Shown one piece after another: positions 19,730 to 28,435 of a stretch of DNA of 64,000 nucleotides. Both the position numbers and the translations under genes were made by a program. The stretch's first letter is position 1; the number at the start of each line of letters is the position of its first letter. This DNA is from Luteitalea sp. TBR-22 (GTDB lineage: Bacteria > Acidobacteriota > Vicinamibacteria > Vicinamibacterales > Vicinamibacteraceae): contig NZ_AP024452.1 of assembly GCF_016865485.1 (NCBI RefSeq), positions 2,130,501-2,194,500 on the forward strand. Reading direction: 5' to 3'. The notes beneath the pieces were generated by a model. It saw only the letters and a program-made list of their open reading frames with translations. It was not told where the DNA came from and searched no databases.

Positions 19730-21901
19730 GTGTTCAGCCCGAAACGCGAAGCTCGGCGGCCTGTCTCGCGGCGCAGATGGCGCCGGGCCCTGGCCGCAGG
19801 CCTGCTGGTCGCGACGTGCACGATGGCCACCGGCACGGCCATGGCGAGGCAAACGCAGCCGCCATCTGCCGAGCCATCGTCGGAGGCCTCGACGACGACC
19901 ATCCGCGAAGTGGGGGGCAGGCTACTGCTGAGCGACGAGACCGTGGTGGTCGCGCCGGAGCCGGGCGCCGTGGTGCGTGATGCGTCGATTGCCACCAAGG
20001 CCGAGAGTCCGATCCTCGAGACGCCGCGGAGCGTCACGGTCGTCGACAGGCGCACCCTCGACGACCTCGGCGCGCTCAATCTCTCGCAGGCCCATGACTA
20101 CACCGTCGGCCTCACGCCGTTGGACGAGCGAGGCCTTGCCGTGGCGCGAGGATTCCCGATCGACTTCTACGACCTGCGGCGCGACGGGCTGCGCACCTAC
20201 GCCTGGAGCGTGCGCGAAGTCGCGGCGGTCGATCGGGTCCAGTACCTGCGCGGGGCAGCCTCGGTGCTGTACGGTGACGGCAGTCCGGGCGCGCTGGTCA
20301 ACATGGTGCTGAAGAAGCCGCTGCCGGTCGGCCGACGCGAGTTCAGCGGGACCATCGGTGGGGCAGGGCTGCTGCGGGGCACGGCCGACGTCACCGGACC
20401 GATCGCGGCGTCGAGGCGGGTGCGCTACCGGGTGATCGCGGCGGTCGAAGGTCTCGACAACGGCTTCGACAACGACGAGCGCCGCATCAGCCTGCTGCCG
20501 ACGCTGGCCGTGGACATCGGCACGACCGGATCGCTGACCGTGGACACCGAATGGTACCGACAGCGCGGGCGTGCCTACCGCCACCTCGTCCCCGCGACGC
20601 CGTCAGCGCAGCGAGGTGACTTCTCGGGATATCCCTGGGATCTCAACGTGAACGCCCCGGAGGAGGGATGGGTGGGCAGCAACCTGTCCCCGGGCGTGCG
20701 CTACGACGTCGCCCTCGGGCGCAGCGCCAGCCTGCACGCGGCCGGGCGCTACACCCGGATCGACGGCGACATCGAGGGGCAAGGGCTCGTGGGGCTGTCG
20801 GCCGACGGCCGTACGGCCCAGCGCATCGCCTACGACGAGGACAGCACTTGGCACGAGTACCAGACCGACACCTTCGCCGTCAGCACGTTCACGACCGGTC
20901 GCCTCCGGCATCGCCTCGTAACCGGCCTCGAAGCAGGGCTGAGCACGGCCGACCGCTCCATCGCGAGCGGGCCCGCCACGCCGCTGGACGTCACCATGCC
21001 GTCCTATCCCCCACAACTGGCGCCCCCGTCGCGACGTTCCGCGTACGACATCGGGCGGGCCGGCCTGTACGCGAGCGATCAGGTCGGGGTCGGCGGCCGC
21101 GTCACGCTGGTGCCATCGATCCGGTGGAGTCGCATTGCCGTCGACCAGCGGATCGCCGACGGGCAGCAGGCCTCCTCGGCAGACACCGTCGTCAGCCCCG
21201 GCCTCGGCGTGGTCTGGCTGGGTCGGCCGTGGTGGTCGGTCTACGCGAACGCCTCGTCGGGATTCGAGCCGCCGACGCCGGGCCAGTTCGACCCCGATGG
21301 CCGGGCGCTCGCCCCGGCGCGCCACGCGCTGCTCGAAGCCGGCATCAAGGCCGAAGTCGGCCGTCGGCGCCTGAGCGTGACGGCGGCCGGCTTCCACATC
21401 CGACGGACCAACGTCGCGGAGGCGGATGGTCGCGGCGCGTTCCGGCAGATTGGCCAGGCGGAGAGTCGCGGAGTCGAGGTCGAGGCCCTCGGGGCGCTCA
21501 CCTCGTGGCTGTCGGTGCGCAGCGGGTACGCCTGGACGGCGACGGCCATCACGCGCGACGCCACGGGGGCGGAGGGCAACCACCTGCCGAACGCCCCGCG
21601 TCATGCCGCGCACGCGTGGATCACCGCGCGCCTTCCGTGGGGGCAGGGCAGGCCCCTGACCGTGGCCGGCGGGGTGGTCGCGGTGTCGTCCCGCTTCACC
21701 ACGCGCGACAACCTGATTGTCGCGCCAGCCTACCGGCGACTCGACGCATCGGCGTGGTATCGCCCGGGCGATTCGCCCGTCTCGGTGGGCGTCGTCGCGT
21801 TCAACCTCGCCAACACGCGATACGTGACATCGGGCGCCGGCGCCACGTTCGTGGCGGCGCCACTCCGTCGGGTGAGCCTGCAGTGTACGACCACCTTCTG
21901 A
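19730..21901 (+). CDS. TonB-dependent outer-membrane receptor (siderophore-receptor-like)
   Basis: 723 residues from a GTG at 19730, which places a basic N-terminus (KREARRPVSRRRWRR) before a hydrophobic signal core (ALAAGLLVATCTMATGTAMA). The plug domain covers about 80-200 (ILETPRSVTVVDRRTLDDLG, VQYLRGAASVLYGDGSPGALVNMV). The C-terminal 500 residues form the 22-strand barrel and end in an aromatic residue (TTF). The plug style is that of FhuA/FecA-like ferric-siderophore receptors. Substrate is unknown: co-location with a kinase carrying an ABC-type ligand sensor and two porin-like proteins suggests uptake of an organic compound as an alternative to iron. I see no Fur box upstream. Confidence 0.88.
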   Translation: MFSPKREARRPVSRRRWRRALAAGLLVATCTMATGTAMARQTQPPSAEPSSEASTTTIREVGGRLLLSDETVVVAPEPGAVVRDASIATKAESPILETPRSVTVVDRRTLDDLGALNLSQAHDYTVGLTPLDERGLAVARGFPIDFYDLRRDGLRTYAWSVREVAAVDRVQYLRGAASVLYGDGSPGALVNMVLKKPLPVGRREFSGTIGGAGLLRGTADVTGPIAASRRVRYRVIAAVEGLDNGFDNDERRISLLPTLAVDIGTTGSLTVDTEWYRQRGRAYRHLVPATPSAQRGDFSGYPWDLNVNAPEEGWVGSNLSPGVRYDVALGRSASLHAAGRYTRIDGDIEGQGLVGLSADGRTAQRIAYDEDSTWHEYQTDTFAVSTFTTGRLRHRLVTGLEAGLSTADRSIASGPATPLDVTMPSYPPQLAPPSRRSAYDIGRAGLYASDQVGVGGRVTLVPSIRWSRIAVDQRIADGQQASSADTVVSPGLGVVWLGRPWWSVYANASSGFEPPTPGQFDPDGRALAPARHALLEAGIKAEVGRRRLSVTAAGFHIRRTNVAEADGRGAFRQIGQAESRGVEVEALGALTSWLSVRSGYAWTATAITRDATGAEGNHLPNAPRHAAHAWITARLPWGQGRPLTVAGGVVAVSSRFTTRDNLIVAPAYRRLDASAWYRPGDSPVSVGVVAFNLANTRYVTSGAGATFVAAPLRRVSLQCTTTF

Positions 21902-21903
21902 CT

Positions 21904-23763
21904 GTGGGCCGATGGTACGGCGTGTCCGTGCTCCTGCTCGGCGTCGCCCTGGCCTGCGGCCCGCGATCGGCCGTCGCGCAGGCACCGGCACAGCCGCCGG
22001 CCGGCGACGCTCCGGCCATCCTGTTCGTGTCGCCCGACGACCCTGACCGCCCGTACAACCGCGCGTTCGCCGACGGACTCCGGCAGGCGCTCAACGCCGA
22101 CGGGCCGCGGCCGACGCTGTACCGCGAGTCGTTCGATCAGGCCCGCTTCGGGGGCGACCAGTCGTACGTCGCCGAGTTCCGCGACTGGCTGCATCGCAAG
22201 TATCGCCGTCGCCGCATCGACGCCATCGTGGTGCGCCAGCAGGCGACGCTGCAGCTCTTCGAGCGCCGTCCGGACAACCCGTGGAACGACGTCCCCATCG
22301 TGTACAGCACCCTCGGGGCGCTGTCGATCGACATCGCTGCCACCCATCCCACGGCCTCCGGCGTCGTCATGGAGAACCCGCTGCCGCACTTGCTGGACGT
22401 GATCGGCCGCCTGCTGCCCGGCACGCGCCGCATCGCGGTGGTGCGCGGCGCATCGGCGCACGAACTGGTGCGCGAGGCGTGGTGGATACCCCAGATTCGC
22501 GCCCACGGGCTCGAGGTCGAGGATCTCGTCGACCTGCCGATGCCGCGCCTGCTCGCACGACTGGCCGACCTGCCCACCGATACGGTGCCGATCGTGTTCT
22601 CGTTCCAGCAGGATCGGGACGGGCAGTACTACGAACCAGGCGAGGTGGTGCCGCGCCTGGCCAGGGCCGCGTCGCGCCCGCTGTTCACCATCGTCGGCGA
22701 CAACCTGTCGAGCGGCCTGGTGGGAGGTCCGCTCCCCGACTACGCGATCGTCGGGCGGGCGGCCGGGCGCCACGTCCTCGAACGGCTGTCGGGCGCCCCG
22801 CCGCGAACCATGACGGTGCCGGTGTCGGCCTACGTGCCGTCGGTGTTCGACGCCAGGCAACTGGCACGCTGGGGCATCGACGAGGATCGCCTCCCGCCCG
22901 GGAGCCGCGTGCATTCACGGCCACCGAGCCTGTGGCGTGACTACCGCGGCACGGTCATCGGCGCCTTGGCCATCGGCCTGTTCCAGTCGGCCCTGGTCGC
23001 GCTCGTGCTGGTGCAGCGCCATCACCGGGCGCGCGCCCAGGCCGAGCTCCGCGCCAGCTACGTGCGGTTGCAGGACCTGACCGAGCGCCTGCTCACGGCC
23101 CGCGACGAGGAGCGGGCCAGGATCGCTCGCGACCTCCACGACGACCTCGGGCAGCGCATGGCCTCGATCGCGATCGGGCTCGGCCGCGTCCGTCGCGTCG
23201 CTGCCGAACTGGCGCCCTCCGTGGCGGAGGCGATCGGCCAGGTGCAGGCCGACGCCAAGGCGCTGTCGGGCGACCTGCGCGAGCTGTCGCACGACCTCCA
23301 TCCCGGCGCGTTGGAGCACGTCGGCCTCGTCGAGACCCTCCGCGAGCGCTGCGCCGAGCTGGCGTCCGACACCGGCATCGTGGTGCGTCTCCATGCGTCG
23401 GGTGAGTGCCGGGATCTGCCGGCAGCGGTCGCGCTGTGCTTGTACCGGATCGCGCAGGAGGCGCTCCAGAACGTGCGCGTGCACGCGCAGGCGCGACAGG
23501 TGACCGTCACGCTCACGCGCGGCGCCACGCGCGTGCACCTCGAGGTGGCCGACGATGGCCGCGGCATCGGCGAGGCGGGGCGTCGCAGCCGGCGCGGGCT
23601 GGGGCTGACCAGCATCGGTGAGCGGGTGCGACTCCTGTCGGGGACGTTCGACATCCATGGCGTCCCCGGCGAGGGCACGACGATGCACGTGTCGCTGCCG
23701 ATCGAGCCCGCCCCCGTGCCGCCGTCGCCGGTGCCCGTCGAAAAAAATCGCGCCGCCACGTAG
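21904..23763 (+). CDS. Histidine kinase with ABC-substrate-binding-type sensor (HisKA_3)
   Basis: 619 residues from the GTG at 21904, two bases after the receptor stop; a GTG at 21883 inside the receptor gene is an alternative, and either implies coupling. Signal peptide (GVSVLLLGVALACG), then a periplasmic sensor of about 300 residues resembling ABC substrate-binding proteins (ILFVSPDDPDRPYNRAFADG, VPIVYSTLGALSIDI, PLFTIVGDNLSSGLVGG). A transmembrane helix (IGALAIGLFQSALVALVLV) follows, then a coiled linker, HisKA_3 with ARDLHDDLGQRM, and HATPase (EVADDGRGIG, RGLGLTSIGERV). HisKA_3 kinases pair with NarL-type regulators, so the regulator at 18413 or the receiver at 19167 is the natural partner. 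Confidence 0.88.
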   Translation: MGRWYGVSVLLLGVALACGPRSAVAQAPAQPPAGDAPAILFVSPDDPDRPYNRAFADGLRQALNADGPRPTLYRESFDQARFGGDQSYVAEFRDWLHRKYRRRRIDAIVVRQQATLQLFERRPDNPWNDVPIVYSTLGALSIDIAATHPTASGVVMENPLPHLLDVIGRLLPGTRRIAVVRGASAHELVREAWWIPQIRAHGLEVEDLVDLPMPRLLARLADLPTDTVPIVFSFQQDRDGQYYEPGEVVPRLARAASRPLFTIVGDNLSSGLVGGPLPDYAIVGRAAGRHVLERLSGAPPRTMTVPVSAYVPSVFDARQLARWGIDEDRLPPGSRVHSRPPSLWRDYRGTVIGALAIGLFQSALVALVLVQRHHRARAQAELRASYVRLQDLTERLLTARDEERARIARDLHDDLGQRMASIAIGLGRVRRVAAELAPSVAEAIGQVQADAKALSGDLRELSHDLHPGALEHVGLVETLRERCAELASDTGIVVRLHASGECRDLPAAVALCLYRIAQEALQNVRVHAQARQVTVTLTRGATRVHLEVADDGRGIGEAGRRSRRGLGLTSIGERVRLLSGTFDIHGVPGEGTTMHVSLPIEPAPVPPSPVPVEKNRAAT

Positions 23764-23824
23764 TTTCCACGCCTGCCACTCGCGGGGTTGGCCCGATGCT
23801 GCCACGCCCGCCGTTCCCTAGCAT
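23756..23824 (+). promoter_or_regulatory. Three-part promoter-like element, copy B
   Basis: GTAGTTTCC at 23760 (overlapping the kinase stop), GCGGGGTTGGCCCGATG with GATG at 23795, and CCCTAGCATG with TAGCAT at 23819. It ends 60 bp before the porin-like gene. GATG-to-TAGCAT offset is 24 bp. Confidence 0.6.
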
Positions 23825-23883
23825 GGCCTTCATCCCGTGCATGCTGCCGTCGCGGCAGCTCACGCCCGGTGAACGGAGGCAGC

Positions 23884-24885
23884 ATGAGGTGGAACCCTGT
23901 CACGGCAGGTGCGTCGCTCGTGGCCGTGGCCATCGCCTGTGGCGTGGCCGCCGGGCCGGTGCGCGCGCAACTCAACAGCCCCAGCATGCGCGGCGATCTC
24001 GGACTCAAGGCCGGATCGCAGGCACCACCGGGTGGATACGTCTTCGCGCCGCTCTATCTGTACAGCGCTGACGTCCTGAAGGACCGCGCCGGCGACGTCG
24101 TCGCGCGAGGACAGGTGGACAGCGCGCTGTTCGGTGTTGGCGTGTCGGTGGTCACCGCGCGGACCATCGCCGGTGGTACCTACGGCTTCACCGTCGTCAT
24201 CCCCGGTGCCAACAATCGGCTGCAGGGTGGGCGCATCGACGAGGATCCCGGTGCCGGCCTGACCGACATCTTCGTGCAGCCCATCACGCTCGGTTGGCGA
24301 TCGCCCCGCACCGACGTCATCGCCGGGTACGGGCTGTACGTGCCGACCGGACGATTCGGCGACGCCGAGGAAGGCGACACCGGCCTCGGCATGTGGGCGC
24401 ACGAGTTCCTCGCGGGGACGACGGTGTATCTCGATGCGGCGCGCCTCTGGCACGCCGCGACCACGGCGACGTTCGTGGTGCACTCCGACAAGCGCGACAC
24501 CGAACTGCGCGCCGGACCGGTCCTCAACCTCGAAGGCGGCGTCGGCCATGACTTCCTCGGCGGCGGACTGAGCGCGGGCCTTGCCTACTACGCCAGCTGG
24601 AAGGTCGGCGACGACCGGCTTCCGCCGCGGGCCGATGTGCTGGTGAGGGGACGCAACCGCGTGTTCGCCGTCGGCCCCGAGGTCTCGATGGCCCTGGCCT
24701 GGAAGCGCACTGTCTACGGATCGGTGACGGCCCGTTACCAGTGGGAGACGGGCGCCCGCGTTGCCACCGAGGGTGGCGCGTTCAACCTCCTGGTCAACGT
24801 GCTGATGCGCCCGCTGCACCTGCCCGCCCCGTCGGCGCCCGCGTCGCGGTCGTCGTTGAGCGGAACGCGTGGGGGCCGGTCATGA
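23884..24885 (+). CDS. Outer-membrane transporter-like protein (phenol_MetA_deg/SphA-like)
   Basis: 333 residues from an ATG at 23884 with GGAGG six bases upstream. Signal peptide to about residue 27 (GVAAGPVRAQ). The mature part is a series of amphipathic beta-strands with alternating aromatic and Gly residues (GGYVFAPLYLYSADVL, IAGGTYGFTVVIPGANNRL, VIAGYGLYVPTGRF, GTTVYLDAARLWHAATTATFVV), typical of the family often called the putative MetA pathway of phenol degradation, found as porin-like barrels beside degradation or uptake genes. Its stop overlaps the next start (ATGA), so the two barrel proteins are translationally coupled. Element B lies just upstream. Confidence 0.78.
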   Translation: MRWNPVTAGASLVAVAIACGVAAGPVRAQLNSPSMRGDLGLKAGSQAPPGGYVFAPLYLYSADVLKDRAGDVVARGQVDSALFGVGVSVVTARTIAGGTYGFTVVIPGANNRLQGGRIDEDPGAGLTDIFVQPITLGWRSPRTDVIAGYGLYVPTGRFGDAEEGDTGLGMWAHEFLAGTTVYLDAARLWHAATTATFVVHSDKRDTELRAGPVLNLEGGVGHDFLGGGLSAGLAYYASWKVGDDRLPPRADVLVRGRNRVFAVGPEVSMALAWKRTVYGSVTARYQWETGARVATEGGAFNLLVNVLMRPLHLPAPSAPASRSSLSGTRGGRS

Positions 24886-25730
24886 CCGGCCATGTGATCG
24901 CCTCGCGCGTGCGCGCGGCGGCATGGCTGGGCATCGCCCTGCTGACGGGCACTGTGGCCCGCGCGCAGTCACCAGCGCCGGCGACCCCTGCCACCGATGC
25001 GGCGGCCCTCGCCAAGGCGACGCAGAACCCGGTCGCGGCGCTCACGACGATCCCCTTTCAGGTGAACTTCAACTCGGGTGGTGACCTTGGCGACGCCAGC
25101 GCGCTCAACGTCAACGTGCAACCGGTCATCCCGTTCCGCCTCACCGACGGGATCAACGTGATTGCCAGGACGATCGTGCCGATCAACAGCGTGCCGGGGC
25201 CGGAGTCCACGCGCTTCAGCGGGCTCGGCGACGTGCAGGCGCAGGTCTTCTTCACGCCCTCGCGTCCGGGTGCCCTCACGTGGGGCATCGGACCGGTGTT
25301 CTCGCTGCCCACCGCCACGGCCGCGCCCTTCGAGACCGGGACGTGGGCCGCAGGGCTCGGCGTCGTCGTGGTGCGCAACGCGGGCCCGTTCGTCATCGGC
25401 GCGCTGGTGAGCCAGTACTGGCCGGTGAGCGACGGCGGTGATGCGCCCGAAACGCACCTGCTCACCGCGCAGCCCTTCGTGAACTACAACTTCGGGGCCG
25501 GATGGGCGCTTTCGTTCGCACCGCTCATCACGGGCAACTGGGACGCCCCCAGCGGCGACGAGTGGACGGTGCCGCTCGGCCTCGGCATCGTGCGCACCAC
25601 GGTGTTCAACGGCCGACCGATGAACCTCGGCGTGCAGTACTACCGCAACGTCGAGCGTCCACTCGGCAGCCCGGGCCACCAGGTGCGCTTCACCGTCGCC
25701 TTGCTGTATCCGCAGCAACGCACGCGGTGA
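24882..25730 (+). CDS. Second outer-membrane transporter-like barrel protein
   Basis: 282 residues from an ATG at 24882 inside the previous stop. Signal peptide (WLGIALLTGTVARAQ), then barrel strands (IPFRLTDGINVIARTIVPIN, GDVQAQVFFTPSRPG, LTWGIGPVFSLPTATA, FVIGALVSQYWPVSD), ending VRFTVALLYP. It belongs to the same broad class as its upstream partner but is shorter and diverged. Tandem coupling suggests they act on the same substrate or form a mixed assembly. Substrate unknown. Confidence 0.75.
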   Translation: MTGHVIASRVRAAAWLGIALLTGTVARAQSPAPATPATDAAALAKATQNPVAALTTIPFQVNFNSGGDLGDASALNVNVQPVIPFRLTDGINVIARTIVPINSVPGPESTRFSGLGDVQAQVFFTPSRPGALTWGIGPVFSLPTATAAPFETGTWAAGLGVVVVRNAGPFVIGALVSQYWPVSDGGDAPETHLLTAQPFVNYNFGAGWALSFAPLITGNWDAPSGDEWTVPLGLGIVRTTVFNGRPMNLGVQYYRNVERPLGSPGHQVRFTVALLYPQQRTR

Positions 25731-25802
25731 GGACCCCGATGGTGCAAGGGACCGTCGTCGGCGCTGCCATGCCGCCCTGCTCGGGAAAGGAATGAGCCTG
25801 CA

Positions 25803-27224
25803 ATGTCCAGTCACGCCCACCCGATCACGCTGATCCTGCTGCTCGCCGTTGCTTCGTCGGGCTTGCCCGGCCGCGCCCAGCGCGACGGAGCCGCGCCCGC
25901 GGTCGGCCCGGCGGAGGCACGCCAACTCGCGAAGGAAGCCGTGCTGTTCGGCTTCCCGATCGTCGAGAACTACCGGATCCAGTACTCCTACTTCGTCGAC
26001 ACCTCGAGTTCCGACTACAAGGGCCCGTACAACGAGCTGGTCAACATCCCGCGCGTGTACACGCCGGCGGACCGCGCGATCCAGACGCCGAACTCCGACA
26101 CACCCTACTCCTGGGTCGGCCTCGATCTCCGCACCGAGCCCATCGTGGTGACGGTGCCGCCGATCGAGGAGGGGCGGTACTGGAGTCTGCAGCTGATCGA
26201 TCTGTACACGCACAACTTCGACTATCTCGGCAGCCGGACCACCGGGAACGATGGCGGCAGCTTCGCCATCGCCGGACCGGGGTGGCAGGGCGAGACTCCG
26301 CCGGGTATCGAGCGCGTGATCCGGTCGGAGACCGCACTGGCTTCGGCGCAGTTCCGCACGCAGCTCTTCGCACCAGACGATCTCGCGAAGGTCAAGGCGA
26401 TTCAGGCCAGGTACACCGTGCAGCCGCTGTCGGCGTTCCTGCGGCGACCATCACCGCCGCCCGCGCCGCCGCTGACCTTCACGCCGCCCCTGCGCGCCGG
26501 CGACCGTCAGTCGCTGCAGTTCTTCACCGTGCTGAACTTCCTGCTGCAGTTCTGCCCGCCGCACCCCACCGAAGTCGCGCTCCGCGGGCGGCTGGCGCGC
26601 ATCGGCGTGGCGGCTGGCAGGCCGTTCGACGTCGCCGCCCTCGCGCCGGAGATGCGCGAGGCGCTCGCGGCCGGCATGGCCGACGCCTGGCAGGCGTTCG
26701 ACACCTTCAAGCGGGAGCAGATCGACACCGGCAAGAAGAACGCCGCGGATGCCTTCGGTACCCGCGAGTTCCTCGCCAACAACTACATGTTCCGCTTCTC
26801 GGCCGCCGTCCTGGGCATCTACGGCAACTCGCGGGAAGAGGCGCTGTACCCGGCCTATTGGGTCGACGCCGACGGCAAGCCGCTCGCCGGCACGCACCGC
26901 TACCAACTGCGCTTCGGCCCCGGCCAGTTGCCGCCGGTCCACTCGTTCTGGTCACTGACGCTCTATCAGTTGCCGGAGAGCTTGCTGTACGCCAATCCGC
27001 TGGAGCGCTACCTGATCAACTCGGCGATGCTGCCGGGGCTGGCCCGCGACCCGGACGGCGGCATCACGCTCTACATCCAGCACGAGTCCCCGGGCCCCGG
27101 CAAGGAATCGAATTGGCTGCCTGCGCCCGCCGGGCCCTTCTGGACCACCCTGCGCCTCTACTGGCCCAGGCCCGAGGCGCTGTCGGGCGCGTGGACGCAA
27201 CCGCCGCTGCGGCGCGTCGATTGA
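25803..27224 (+). CDS. Exported DUF1254/DUF1214 domain protein
   Basis: 473 residues from an ATG at 25803 after a 72-bp gap; signal peptide residues 1-23 (ITLILLLAVASSGLPGRAQ). The N-terminal half is DUF1254-like (EAVLFGFPIVENYRIQ, YNELVNIPRVYTPADRAIQTPNSD, SWVGLDLRTEPIVVTVPP) and the C-terminal quarter is DUF1214-like (PPVHSFWSLTLYQLPESLLYAN, GGITLYIQHESPG). These proteins are widespread in environmental bacteria and are often near porins and oxidative-degradation genes; no enzymatic activity is established. Placement behind the two barrel proteins suggests the same regulon. Confidence 0.85.
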   Translation: MSSHAHPITLILLLAVASSGLPGRAQRDGAAPAVGPAEARQLAKEAVLFGFPIVENYRIQYSYFVDTSSSDYKGPYNELVNIPRVYTPADRAIQTPNSDTPYSWVGLDLRTEPIVVTVPPIEEGRYWSLQLIDLYTHNFDYLGSRTTGNDGGSFAIAGPGWQGETPPGIERVIRSETALASAQFRTQLFAPDDLAKVKAIQARYTVQPLSAFLRRPSPPPAPPLTFTPPLRAGDRQSLQFFTVLNFLLQFCPPHPTEVALRGRLARIGVAAGRPFDVAALAPEMREALAAGMADAWQAFDTFKREQIDTGKKNAADAFGTREFLANNYMFRFSAAVLGIYGNSREEALYPAYWVDADGKPLAGTHRYQLRFGPGQLPPVHSFWSLTLYQLPESLLYANPLERYLINSAMLPGLARDPDGGITLYIQHESPGPGKESNWLPAPAGPFWTTLRLYWPRPEALSGAWTQPPLRRVD

Positions 27225-27284
27225 ACACCGCTGGTCACCTTCCTCCGGATCGGCCCTCGTCACGGAAGCAGCAAGGGGATTGAC

Positions 27285-28028
27285 ATGCATACGCACACCC
27301 TCGCAACGACCGCCTCATGGCGAGGCGCGATCGAGCCCAGGCGCCGGTTGCAGCGGAAGGGCATCGCGGCGGCCATGGTCGCGCACGAACTGGCGCAACC
27401 GCTCGCGGCGTTGATGGCCAACCTCGACGCGGCGGCGCATCACCTTCGCTGCGACCCGGTGTCGCTCGACGGGGTCCGCGAGGTGTTCGCCGACCTGGCG
27501 GCAGACGTCGCGCGGGCCGACGCCATCGTGCGTCACGTCCTGGCGCTGGTGCGCGATGAGCGGACGGAGCGATCCGACATCGGCGTGGCCGAGTGGCTGG
27601 TCGGTTGTGCAGAGCGGCACGCGCGACCGGCCGCGACGTCTGGCATCGGCATCGCGGTGCGATGCGGACGCGATCTACGCGTGCGCGGCGACCTTGTGCA
27701 ACTCGAGCGCGTCGTCGACAACCTCGTCGTCAACGCGTTGCACGCCCTGTCGGGGGCGCGCGACCGGGGCCAGGTGGTGATCGAGGCGCGGGAGGCAGCC
27801 GGCGAACTCGTGATCACGGTGGCCGACAACGGCCCGGGCTTTCCGGCGGCCGTCCTGGCCTACCCGGCTGGTCTGGCCACGACCAAGCGCGATGGATCCG
27901 GGCTCGGCCTCGCAGTGGCGGCCAGGGTGGCGCGGGCCCACGGTGGTCGGCTCGAACTGGCCAATGGCGCGCCCGGCGCCATCGTGACGGTTCGGCTGCC
28001 GACGTCGACGGTGGTTCGCCGCCAGTAG
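27285..28028 (+). CDS. Soluble sensorless histidine kinase (HisKA + HATPase)
   Basis: 247 residues with no membrane segment and no recognisable sensor domain. HisKA begins almost at once with phospho-acceptor His in MVAHELAQPLAALMANLD (about residue 35), followed by the dimer helix (ADAIVRHVLALVRDE). HATPase has an N-box (LERVVDNLVVNALHAL), G1 (VADNGPGFP) and G2 (GSGLGLAVAARV). A closely similar layout recurs at 53443-54288 (LAHELTQPLAALILNAE). Such minimal kinases need a partner or cytosolic signal. It closes the signalling cluster and lies directly in front of element C. Confidence 0.85.
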   Translation: MHTHTLATTASWRGAIEPRRRLQRKGIAAAMVAHELAQPLAALMANLDAAAHHLRCDPVSLDGVREVFADLAADVARADAIVRHVLALVRDERTERSDIGVAEWLVGCAERHARPAATSGIGIAVRCGRDLRVRGDLVQLERVVDNLVVNALHALSGARDRGQVVIEAREAAGELVITVADNGPGFPAAVLAYPAGLATTKRDGSGLGLAVAARVARAHGGRLELANGAPGAIVTVRLPTSTVVRRQ

Positions 28029-28057
28029 CGCCGGCGGTGCCGCCATCGCCACCTCTG

Positions 28058-28125
28058 CCAGGTGATTTCCACATCCATGACCGCGCAACTCCCCCGATGC
28101 GCTGCCGCCGCGCGCCTCGTAGGAT
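28058..28125 (+). promoter_or_regulatory. Three-part promoter-like element, copy C
   Basis: GTGATTTCC at 28062, GATG at 28096 and TAGGAT at 28120. The spacing matches copies A and B (GATG to TAGnAT 24 bp; first to last part 58 bp). It runs directly into the remnant of a peptidyl-prolyl isomerase gene. Confidence 0.55.
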
Positions 28126-28423
28126 GCGCCCACACACCGACGACGCCAGCGCTGAGCAGATTGCCGGCATCTTCGGGGCCCGGTTTGCCGAGGCGATCCG
28201 CGCCGTGCCCGTCGGGCAATGGCAGGGTCCCATCGAGTCACCCTACGGAGCCCACCTCGTGCTGATCACCGGGCGTGCGGACGGGCGAGAGCCGCCGCTC
28301 GAGCACGTGCGCCAGGCGGTGCTGAAAGACTTCCTGATCTTCGGCGTCCCATCGCCCACGGACGTGCCCGCGAGCATCCAGGAGCGTGCCTACACGTCGC
28401 CCATCTGGTACACGCCCGGCTGA
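28124..28423 (+). pseudogene. C-terminal remnant of a parvulin-type peptidyl-prolyl isomerase
   Basis: About 99 codons. From residue 10 the frame reads as the C-terminal end of PpiC/SurA-like isomerases: FGARFAEAIRAVPVGQWQGP, IESPYGAHLVLITGR, LEHVRQAVLKDFL. The last half of a parvulin domain plus tail is present, while the signal peptide, chaperone-like part and first half of the domain are absent. An ATG at 28124 (or 28097) could start translation, but no ribosome binding site is visible and the fragment begins right at the end of element C. The simplest reading is an internal deletion that fused the promoter to the 3-prime end of its gene. Confidence 0.65.
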
Positions 28424-28435
28424 TGCCTGCCGTCG

